From Polyangiaceae bacterium (lineage in GTDB: Bacteria > Myxococcota_A > Polyangia > Polyangiales > Polyangiaceae): a DNA stretch of 64,000 bases. The translations under genes were made by a program, and so were the position numbers. The first letter of the stretch is position 1, and each line of letters opens with the position of its first letter. This document shows, in pieces, positions 57,849-64,000 of the stretch. The stretch spans positions 1,674,001 to 1,738,000 of the forward strand of contig JADJRH010000011.1 in the NCBI GenBank assembly GCA_016712345.1, written 5' to 3'. The notes under the pieces were generated by a model. The model saw only the letters and a program-made list of their open reading frames with translations. It was not told where the DNA came from and made no database searches.

Positions 57849-58310
57849 ATGGGCGTTACCGTCGGCGTTAACAGTATGAGTGTTGTGCACGGCTCTTCGA
57901 GCGGCATTTCAACGGCTTTTCCCGACGTGTGCAAAACCCCCAGCCCGGGCGGGCCGGTGCCCATTCCTTACCCCAACATTGCCAAGTCGGGGGATACGGC
58001 GAAAGGGACAAAAAAGGTAAAGTGTGACGGTGAGTCTATCTGTACAAAAGACTCCAATTTTAGCACTTCTACCGGGGATGAAGCGGGGACGGCCGGCGGC
58101 GGTGTTGTGTCAAACAAAACCAAGGGCAAGGCAGAATTTGTCAACTTCTCATTCGACGTAAAGGCAGAAGGCGCCAACGTTACCCGCGCCATGGACCTAA
58201 TGCTCCACAACGACAAAAACACGCCGCCATTCCCGGTGCTGCAAGGGCCTACCATTGTCATTGCCACGGGTGAAAAGCCCAAGTGTGGCATCTGTGACGA
58301 GTGCCTATAA
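57849..58310 (+). CDS. DUF4150 PAAR-like protein
   Basis: 153 aa. VNSMSVVHGSSSGISTAFPD is followed by VCKTPSPGGPVPIPYPNIA and KSGDTAKGTKKVKCDGESI, then SKFSTSTGDE-like NFSTSTGDEAGTAGGGVVS; these are the PAAR-like DUF4150 blocks. GPTIVIATGEKPKCGICDEC ends the protein with three Cys that could bind metal. PAAR-like proteins form the sharpened tip on VgrG. Here the domain stands alone without a fused toxin, so it probably works with the neighbouring AHH nuclease. It is convergent with the Imm49-like gene, 26 bases away. Confidence 0.9.
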   Translation: MGVTVGVNSMSVVHGSSSGISTAFPDVCKTPSPGGPVPIPYPNIAKSGDTAKGTKKVKCDGESICTKDSNFSTSTGDEAGTAGGGVVSNKTKGKAEFVNFSFDVKAEGANVTRAMDLMLHNDKNTPPFPVLQGPTIVIATGEKPKCGICDECL

Positions 58311-58336
58311 ACGTTTCTGTCGCAGCGCCGGCTTGT

Positions 58337-59146
58337 TCAGCTTCCGAGCAACTCGCCGAAGAAATCGCGTTCGGCGCTTGAAGTGATGGTGGGTACACGC
58401 GCGAGGGGTGGGCAGCGAGGAAATTCACCTGAAAAGGGTAGGCCAATCCACTCGGCGATTTTGAGAAAGGCGAGCCCTTCTATTGAGACAAAGCTCCTCG
58501 GCCAAAAGGTGGGATCTCCTTCCAGCACGGCTGCGGAAGTGCGCTCCACTTCCACCTGCTCCTGCTCTTCGCTCATTCTGCCTTTGAGTGCCGAGACGAA
58601 TGCGGGGGCATCGCGGTTTACGAGGGCACGGCAGACGGGTAACCGGGCTGAATCTACCCCATCGAGAAACTGTTCAAAACGATCGAGAATTGTGGTGTGG
58701 AAAGGTCGAGGAAAAGCCGCTGGGTCAAGCACCAACCCATGCAAGAAGTAGAAAAAAGCGTAGTCCTCGCCATACTCCCAATTGGGGTTGTGTCGGCTTG
58801 GAGAGCGCGCTGCAATGTCGCGCGCCAGGGGAAGATGCCCAGCCGCCACCGACGCCAAAAAAGCGCTTGTTCGGCTCAAAGCGAGGCGCCTATCGGATGT
58901 CAGGTTTTGCTGCTGACACCGGGTTAAAAAGTAGCGGCGCACCTGTCCACTTCGGGAAAGGTTGGCCACAAATTCAGTTGTGTCGGCCGACTCCAACAAA
59001 TGGCAAAGCGCGAGCGCCTCAAACAGGTGAGAAAGCTCTTCAAGCGTTGGGGAGATTTCTGACAAGCCTGCCCGCCCCTCCGCCACCGTCAGGTAGCGCT
59101 CGTGGATTTCAGGCAATATTTGAGCGTGCGCTTCTGCGATGTCCAT
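58337..59146 (-). CDS. Imm49-like immunity protein
   Basis: 269 aa, soluble and helical. The pattern fits immunity protein 49: NPNWEYGEDYAFFYFLHGLV, FLDGVDSARLPVCRALVNRD, FVSALKGRMSEEQEQVEVER, RSFVSIEGLAFLKIAEWIGL and a final P.CPPLARVP. Imm49 proteins neutralise secreted toxins of polymorphic toxin and type VI systems. It is the last gene of the minus-strand operon, starting 3 bases after the DUF1629 gene. No second toxin is visible, so its cognate may be lost, lie elsewhere, or be the same AHH nuclease. Confidence 0.65.
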   Translation of the reverse strand: MDIAEAHAQILPEIHERYLTVAEGRAGLSEISPTLEELSHLFEALALCHLLESADTTEFVANLSRSGQVRRYFLTRCQQQNLTSDRRLALSRTSAFLASVAAGHLPLARDIAARSPSRHNPNWEYGEDYAFFYFLHGLVLDPAAFPRPFHTTILDRFEQFLDGVDSARLPVCRALVNRDAPAFVSALKGRMSEEQEQVEVERTSAAVLEGDPTFWPRSFVSIEGLAFLKIAEWIGLPFSGEFPRCPPLARVPTITSSAERDFFGELLGS

Positions 59147-59149
59147 GCG

Positions 59150-59728
59150 TCACGACCGAACAGTCAGGGGATCCACAAAAAGCAGGCCCGTCAAGCCCGC
59201 GCTTTTCAGCGCTCCAATCACATCGTCTCGAACAACAATGCGACGTTCCCAGTGCCTCAATCGAAACAAGTTGTATTGGGGAGGGATCGCATTGGGCTTA
59301 AAATAGAGGCCTTTGCAAAACCCAATTTGGTCGGGGTTAATGTCATTCCAATCAACCTGACTCGCTGTCACATCAATGCAGTCGCAGATGTCGAGCGGAT
59401 TGAGCACAAAGTGCTCCGCCGACGCTGTTCGACCCTTGTGGTCTTTGATTTGGACAGGTAGAAATTCTACCCGGGTGGTAACCAGCGGTTCGAGCAACGC
59501 GCGCGTTTTTTTTGAAATGACAATGTGTACCGCGCCGTAAACGTTGTCGGGCACCTGAATGTCTTTTGGAAAGTCGGGCTGCATGGCAAAATAGGCATCT
59601 TCGGGAAAGCCCTGAAGACGCGACATACCACGCATGATCTGAAACCCTTTTTGCACTTTCTCGAGCGCACCAAGCACGCAATACCCTTCTTCGTATTGTT
59701 TTTCCCAGAGAAAATAGGTCGCGCTCAT
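59150..59728 (-). CDS. DUF1629 (Imm11-type) immunity-like protein
   Basis: 192 aa; AGGAG 6 bases before the ATG. It follows the DUF1629/imm11 layout: YFLWEKQYEEGYCVLGALE (opening), VHIVISKKTRALLEPL, VEFLPVQIKDHKG, HFVLNPLDICDCID, YFKPNAIPPQYNLFRLRHWE and VVRDDVIGALKSAGLTGLLF. In VgrG-linked clusters the gene typically follows an AHH or similar nuclease, as here (9 bases after the AHH gene). The likely role is neutralising that nuclease in the producer. Confidence 0.8.
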   Translation of the reverse strand: MSATYFLWEKQYEEGYCVLGALEKVQKGFQIMRGMSRLQGFPEDAYFAMQPDFPKDIQVPDNVYGAVHIVISKKTRALLEPLVTTRVEFLPVQIKDHKGRTASAEHFVLNPLDICDCIDVTASQVDWNDINPDQIGFCKGLYFKPNAIPPQYNLFRLRHWERRIVVRDDVIGALKSAGLTGLLFVDPLTVRS

Positions 59729-59737
59729 GGGTATCTC

Positions 59738-60418
59738 CTATTTGACATGCTTGAAAAACTCGCTGACCCGGCTTTTGAGGTCTGCGGGGAGTTTGGCGAA
59801 CTCAGGGGGAGGCGAGCGTTTTGGAGGACTTGTAGGGTGCATTGAAAAAGGGATGTACCACGTGTTTTCGTTGGCGGGGTCAAGCCGGGTTTCCCAGCAG
59901 ACTTTGGTGCCCCCGTGCAGAATACCGCGCGCAATCAAAAAGTCTTTGTAGTGTTTGACAATCTTGTTTAGAAAGCTGGCAATGTCTTTACCTTCGCTTT
60001 CGCAGTTTTCCTGTTGAGCCACAACGTTGGGCCATACATCGGCGTTGATTTTATCGATGACGTTGCCCGTATAATGTGGATTGTGGTCAACCTGATGGCA
60101 TGGAAGATTCCACTTGGAGGTGTCGCGCGGCCTTTCGTAGTAGGCAAGTTTGAGCGGTAGCCCAATGGCATTGGCGGCGGCATTGATGTCCCAGTCGGTG
60201 ACCTTCATGCACTTGTGGATGTACTCTTTCTCTTCTTGTGTGACTTTGATGTGGGCGTCTTGCACGCCCGAAAAACACAGGATGTGGTGCACCTGACGGT
60301 AGCCGGCGCGCAGATACCCCTTGGGGCTTGCGCTGTTTACATTGGTCAGATGGCTTCCGTCCCATTTGCGTTTAAACTTCCAATCCCCTTCGTCGGGAGT
60401 ATGTTTTTTCTTACCCAT
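59738..60418 (-). CDS. AHH-type HNH/EndoVII nuclease, putative T6SS effector
   Basis: 226 aa; GAGAGGGATCAAC precedes the ATG. It starts MGKKKHTPDEGD, then YLRAGYRQVHHILCFSGVQD (His44, His45) in place of the AHH motif, and NLPCHQVDHNPHYTGNV (residues 104-120) with His108, His112 and His115, the second conserved half of the family. A helical C-terminal part ends KSRVSEFFKHVK. A single-metal HNH-like nuclease is the expected activity. No signal peptide or PAAR domain is fused, so delivery would depend on the DUF2169 and VgrG neighbours. The first motif is VHH rather than AHH. Confidence 0.8.
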   Translation of the reverse strand: MGKKKHTPDEGDWKFKRKWDGSHLTNVNSASPKGYLRAGYRQVHHILCFSGVQDAHIKVTQEEKEYIHKCMKVTDWDINAAANAIGLPLKLAYYERPRDTSKWNLPCHQVDHNPHYTGNVIDKINADVWPNVVAQQENCESEGKDIASFLNKIVKHYKDFLIARGILHGGTKVCWETRLDPANENTWYIPFSMHPTSPPKRSPPPEFAKLPADLKSRVSEFFKHVK

Positions 60419-60430
60419 TGTTGATCCCTC

Positions 60431-61588
60431 TCAACGAGCGGCCTCCACACCCACCGCCCCGGCGGCGCCACTTTCAGAACAAGTCCATACCAGGGCGCCG
60501 CGCCCCGGGGCGTAGCCGCGTTCAAGCGCGCGAGCGGCCATACAGATGGAAACGGCTCCAGTGGCGGCGCCCACATCGCCGAACGACGCAATGGGTAGCC
60601 ACATGGGTAGATCGAATTGCGCCCCGTGGGCCCGAAGCTTGTTGAGTGCGTTTCCCCATTCCATGGCGCGCCTTTCTGTTCCGTTTAACTCGGCGATGTG
60701 GAATGCCAGGGACTGGGCAAGCGTGGGGGACTTACCCAAAAGGTCTAGGATGGCTCGCGACAGCGCTCTCCCGGTGGCCGCACTTTCACCAAAATAACTC
60801 TCGGGCTCCTGCGCCCAAGCTCCACCCGAAATCGTTGCAAGCGGGTGTACACTTGATCGTTCAATGTCAGCGGTGCGCTCCAACATAAAAAACGCCGCAC
60901 TTTCACCTGGAATTAGGCCCACCGGGTAGTCATTTGTTTTGAGAAGCCCAAGCTCGCCGGCCGCGAGCAAAAATCGCGGCTCTACCCGCGAGTCAACCCC
61001 ACCGACAATGCAGCGCTCCACCGAGCCTGACCGGAGGAGGTGGATCGCGTCTTCTACTGCGCGCGCAACTCCGGGGCTTCCGAGGGGAAGGACAGATTGC
61101 ACCTTTTCAGAAAGGTTTGTTTCTGCCGCGCGCAAAAGGCCGTTGTGAATGTGGGAGATTTTGGCTTTCCACTCGGTGGAGGGTAGGGGAACCGGCTCCT
61201 CGTCGCCCTGGGGGCTTGGGGGCGGAAGTTGACTATGCGCATCGAGAACGGCATGGTCTGACAGCACCAGGTGGAGCGACGTGCGACTCAACTCGCGCGG
61301 GGTGATGCGTCGACGTTGAATGAGATCTCGCAGCGCGGCGGCGCCGAGCGCGATGACCTTTCCAATTCCAACAAAACCCGTTCCAACCCCGGGGACAACA
61401 TGGCCTTTGAGAACGGGTGGGCTTTGTTCGGTTTCGGAGCCGAACGTTGCTCGCATGACTTTCAGGTCGGTTGGATTTGTAATGCCTGCGCGTGCGGCTG
61501 CGAGGCTTGAAACAGCGTCTAGGCCGAGGGAAGTTACCATTCCCAACGCGGTGACGGCGATGCTCGTTTCTTGGGTAGATCGGCTCAT
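60431..61588 (-). CDS. T6SS-associated thiolase-like (beta-ketoacyl-synthase-fold) protein
   Basis: 385 aa. The fold is recognisable (TALGMVTSLGLDAVSSLAAA; GSVERCIVGGVDSRVEPRFL; GLIPGESAAFFMLER; HIAELNGTERRAMEWGNAL; SFGDVGAATGAVS). The nucleophilic Cys is missing: the segment where it should occur reads VLPLGSPGVARAVEDAIHLL. Such degenerate synthases are encoded with VgrG and TIGR02270 proteins in Myxococcota and related taxa; their role is unknown and unlikely to be condensation. ATGA overlap with the TIGR02270 gene upstream; the AHH gene starts 12 bases downstream. Confidence 0.8.
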   Translation of the reverse strand: MSRSTQETSIAVTALGMVTSLGLDAVSSLAAARAGITNPTDLKVMRATFGSETEQSPPVLKGHVVPGVGTGFVGIGKVIALGAAALRDLIQRRRITPRELSRTSLHLVLSDHAVLDAHSQLPPPSPQGDEEPVPLPSTEWKAKISHIHNGLLRAAETNLSEKVQSVLPLGSPGVARAVEDAIHLLRSGSVERCIVGGVDSRVEPRFLLAAGELGLLKTNDYPVGLIPGESAAFFMLERTADIERSSVHPLATISGGAWAQEPESYFGESAATGRALSRAILDLLGKSPTLAQSLAFHIAELNGTERRAMEWGNALNKLRAHGAQFDLPMWLPIASFGDVGAATGAVSICMAARALERGYAPGRGALVWTCSESGAAGAVGVEAAR

Positions 61589-62847
61589 TGACTTTTCCGA
61601 CCTTGAAGCGCGGCGCGCTGGCGGAACGCGGGCGCCGTCACATCAAAAAGGGGTTTTCCCGGCGAAAGAAGGGCAAGTTCAACAGCGGCGGCGGCGCGTT
61701 GCCGCTGCAATCCCCGACGCAACACTTCACCCGCCCATGCCGCGTCGATTGGGCGGCCCGCGAGGTATTTGACCCCGGCGGAATACCTTGTTCTGTATTT
61801 GGTCCACCAAGCGGCGACGGCGCGCACGTCGGGCCATGGAAGGTAATAATCGGGATCCATTGCTACGTTGTCGTCGTCGGGATCTTCTGTGGGACCACTT
61901 TGAAAGTCGGGAGGCGGTTGACCGCGCAGCGGCCCTTCAGCAACCGACATTCCAGTGATCATTGTAAAGGCCTCCGCGGCGATGCGGCGCAGAGCGGGAT
62001 CTTCCATTTCAGACAACAGGGATGGAACAAGAAGCGTGTCACCCGACGCGCCGATACCGACAATTGCGGCTCTGCGCGTGGCGGATGCGGCGAGAAGGGA
62101 TCGAAGGTTGGTCTGCGCTCTACCGGGCGCTTCACACCGGGCGGCGAGGGCGGCGGCGCCTTCTGAAAAAGGATTGGCTGCTTTGGCGATGGTCCACAGG
62201 ATAGGCGACGCCGCATCATGCCGACCGAGGAGCGCAAGGGATCGTGCCGCGGCAAAATGAGCCTCGGCGTTGGCGGCGGCGTGGGGTGAAATCAGAAACG
62301 CCTGAATTTCAGCCGCCAATTCGACTCTACCCAACTGCCCAACGGCCTTGAACGCGCCGATTTGAAGCTCCGCGTTGTTGCTGTAAAGGGCCTGACTGAG
62401 CACCGGCCCAGGGTGTACTCCATGAGCTGCGGAGGCCGCAATTCCCAACGTGTGCAGCACCGGTGGACATTCTGAATCGAGAAGCCCAGGGAAGATCTGA
62501 CTGGTATGATCCAATGATATCCAACCGAGAGCCGAAGCGACCGCGCGCTGGAGCGGAGGTGCCCCGTCGCAGAGATCGAGAATGTCGGCGATGCCTCGAA
62601 GGTCAAACCTGTACACGGCAATGGCTGAAGCCGCGAAGACTTCACCCGGATCTTCATCCACCGCGGCTTTACAGATTTCCCAACCTGTATCACCCGCGAG
62701 GCGCAGGCAGTCGAGCTGCGCCTCCAGGCGCTCATCGAGTTTTTCTAGATCGGGTAGATCAAAGTGCGGATCGTGCACGGCGGCCGACCGGGACGACCAA
62801 AGAAATGCCGCTTCAACGGCGGATTGTTCAACAACGGAGCGAATCAT
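61585..62847 (-). CDS. TIGR02270 family protein (HEAT-like)
   Basis: 420 aa, helical repeats. FLWSSRSAAVHDPHFDLPDL and KLDERLEAQLDCLRLAGDTG, then GWEICKAAVDEDPGEVFAAS, LQRAVASALGWISLDHTSQI, EAFTMITGMSV and the long acidic DDDNVAMDPDYYLPWPD are characteristic of the family. TIGR02270 proteins are encoded in type VI clusters next to VgrG and are thought to be adaptors. VgrG ends 28 bases upstream; the thiolase-like gene overlaps by 4 bases. The six minus-strand genes from VgrG to Imm49 appear to be one operon. Confidence 0.92.
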   Translation of the reverse strand: MIRSVVEQSAVEAAFLWSSRSAAVHDPHFDLPDLEKLDERLEAQLDCLRLAGDTGWEICKAAVDEDPGEVFAASAIAVYRFDLRGIADILDLCDGAPPLQRAVASALGWISLDHTSQIFPGLLDSECPPVLHTLGIAASAAHGVHPGPVLSQALYSNNAELQIGAFKAVGQLGRVELAAEIQAFLISPHAAANAEAHFAAARSLALLGRHDAASPILWTIAKAANPFSEGAAALAARCEAPGRAQTNLRSLLAASATRRAAIVGIGASGDTLLVPSLLSEMEDPALRRIAAEAFTMITGMSVAEGPLRGQPPPDFQSGPTEDPDDDNVAMDPDYYLPWPDVRAVAAWWTKYRTRYSAGVKYLAGRPIDAAWAGEVLRRGLQRQRAAAAVELALLSPGKPLFDVTAPAFRQRAALQGRKSQ

Positions 62848-62875
62848 AGGCTGGCACTGCGGGTAAGGCTGAAGG

Positions 62876-64000
62876 TTAGTTGATGTCGACCTTACTCCCC
62901 TTCACTTTGACGGCTCCCGAAGCTTCTACGTTCACGGGGCCATCGCACTTCATGGTGACTTTGCTGGTGGCCTGCACGTTGATTTTGCCGGATCCTTTAA
63001 TGGTAATGTCTTTACCCTCAATGGTAATGTTTCCGTTTTTTTCTACGGTCACCTTCCCATCGCCGACCTGAAGGATAAATTTCTTCCCAACGGTGACCTT
63101 TTTCTCTCCCGTTACAGATTCTGTTTGGTCTTTTGAAACGCTGGTGCTCATGCCGGCGGCCACCTGAACTTCATAATCTTTGCCAACATTGAGCGACTTT
63201 GCACCGCCGACGGCCTCTGAGCTGGCTTTGGCAACAGAGACGGAGAGCCCCCCGCCGACGTCGACTGTTTGGTCTTTTCCAATGCTGTCACTGTGCGCGC
63301 CGCCCACGGTAAAAGTGCTGTCACCCGACACATTGACGGTTTGGTTGGCCCCGACCATTCGATCGGCATTTTGACCAACCTTCACAGCCTCGTTGTTGTC
63401 AATTGACTCGGCGTGGTTGTTGGCAACGTGAATGGTTTTGTCGTGGCCGATGTCTTCTGTTTGGTCGTTTTTGACAACCTTGTCTCGATTGTGACCTACC
63501 TCAAGAGCCTGGTCGTTTCCGATAACGTAACTTTCGTTGTGGACCACTTCTTTGGTTTCATCGTGACCCACCCACTGGTTTTTGTCGTTTTCGATTTTAA
63601 TGGTCCAGTCTTTTTGACCATGCAGGTAGATCTCTTCTTGACCGGCCTTGTCTTCAAACCGAAACTCGTTTGACCCGCCTCCCCCAATGGAAGAGTTGCT
63701 TTTGATGGTACTCTTGGTTTTTTCCGCGGGTAGAGCGTAAGGTGGAACGTTGGCTCCGTGATAAACGCGCCCAACAATGAGGGGCCTGTCAGGATCTCCC
63801 TCAATAAAGTCTACAACCACTTCATGCCCGATGCGCGGGATCCACATGGCACCCCAACCGGCTCCGGCCCACAACTGACTGACCCGGATCCAACAGGAAG
63901 AATTTTCATCTTTCTTACCCTGTCGATCCCAATGAAATTGCACCTTCACCCGACCATGTTCGTCTGTGTGTACTTCTTCGCCGCCCGGGCCCGTAACGAT
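62876..64000 (-). CDS. vgrG: VgrG spike protein, N-terminus outside window
   Basis: 374 codons remain, running off the right edge; the frame is open from 64000 (VTGPGGEEVHTDEHGRVKVQ). FHWDRQGKKDENSSCWIRVS and WAGAGWGAMWIPRIGHEVVV (the gp5/OB-fold region), DFIEGDPDRPLIVGRVYHGA, then about 200 residues of short VGxDxxxxVxNDQ-type repeats forming the triple beta-helix needle, ending KVKGSKVDIN. No toxin domain is fused at the C-terminus. It heads the minus-strand effector operon. Confidence 0.95.
   Translation of the reverse strand: MVTGPGGEEVHTDEHGRVKVQFHWDRQGKKDENSSCWIRVSQLWAGAGWGAMWIPRIGHEVVVDFIEGDPDRPLIVGRVYHGANVPPYALPAEKTKSTIKSNSSIGGGGSNEFRFEDKAGQEEIYLHGQKDWTIKIENDKNQWVGHDETKEVVHNESYVIGNDQALEVGHNRDKVVKNDQTEDIGHDKTIHVANNHAESIDNNEAVKVGQNADRMVGANQTVNVSGDSTFTVGGAHSDSIGKDQTVDVGGGLSVSVAKASSEAVGGAKSLNVGKDYEVQVAAGMSTSVSKDQTESVTGEKKVTVGKKFILQVGDGKVTVEKNGNITIEGKDITIKGSGKINVQATSKVTMKCDGPVNVEASGAVKVKGSKVDIN

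Noticed and set aside
1..64000. GTGTAC/GTACAC also seems frequent (for example at 203, 4775, 7369, 21916, 34101)
   Set aside because: It often falls on Val-Tyr or Cys-Thr codons, and my impression of excess is too weak without a computed expectation.
1..64000. tRNA, rRNA, transposase or phage genes
   Set aside because: I looked for the TTCGA-type T-loop followed by an acceptor stem, transposase DDE-like neighbours and phage structural genes, and found none that could be supported; element B's 7-base loop resembles an anticodon loop only superficially.

Overview
The window is GC-rich DNA from a predatory or social deltaproteobacterium-like organism, most probably Myxococcota of the Polyangia type. 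This is inferred from the many lipoproteins whose lipobox is followed by Gly/Ser/Thr-rich linkers, MYXO-CTERM-like tails (a short membrane span followed by a run of Arg), a Ser/Thr kinase next to an FHA-sigma54 activator, DUF2330, and choice-of-anchor/RCC1 lipoproteins. I saw no rRNA, tRNA, CRISPR array, transposase or prophage.

Layout. 1-1.7 kb: the 5' part of an AAA/PD-(D/E)XK gene, a truncated macro-domain gene and an S24/S26-like protein. 2.4-9.5 kb: two lipoproteins, an FHA-GAF-sigma54 activator, a small lipoprotein and a Ser/Thr kinase with a TPR-like C-terminus; this looks like a signalling block. 9.8-14.1 kb: a patchwork of a nucleotidyltransferase pair, a PD-(D/E)XK protein, frameshifted HNH/DUF488 remnants and four copies of a dispersed intergenic repeat. 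14.1-22.2 kb: hydrolase, second AAA/PD-(D/E)XK gene, a large repeat-rich surface protein and small conserved genes. 22.3-27.9 kb: a minus-strand run (lipoprotein, M50 protease, beta-eliminating lyase, enoyl-CoA hydratase, lipase maturation factor). 28-36 kb: third AAA/PD-(D/E)XK gene lying between ~130-bp direct repeats, a CcmH-like protein and two large lipoproteins. 36-50.4 kb: dinB, GDPD, RRM protein, alkaline-phosphatase-superfamily membrane protein, DUF2330, methyltransferases, P450, a polytopic glycosyltransferase-like protein and a DNA methyltransferase. 50.48-50.88 kb: two unrelated CTAG-bounded multi-hairpin elements, each tandemly duplicated. 51.9-56.6 kb: a C25 (gingipain-like) peptidase with a 13-unit Cys heptad array, translationally coupled to an RRE-radical SAM-SPASM protein. 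56.8-64 kb: a type VI secretion effector island (DUF2169, PAAR-like DUF4150, VgrG, TIGR02270, thiolase-like protein, AHH nuclease and two immunity-like proteins).

The strongest candidates for undescribed biology are the C25/radical SAM pair and the duplicated structured elements at 50.5 kb. A perfect 14-bp hairpin that includes the start codon of the RCC1 lipoprotein gene, the over-represented GGGTAGA word, and several rearrangement scars are also notable. All functions are from reading motifs by eye; no database search was possible.
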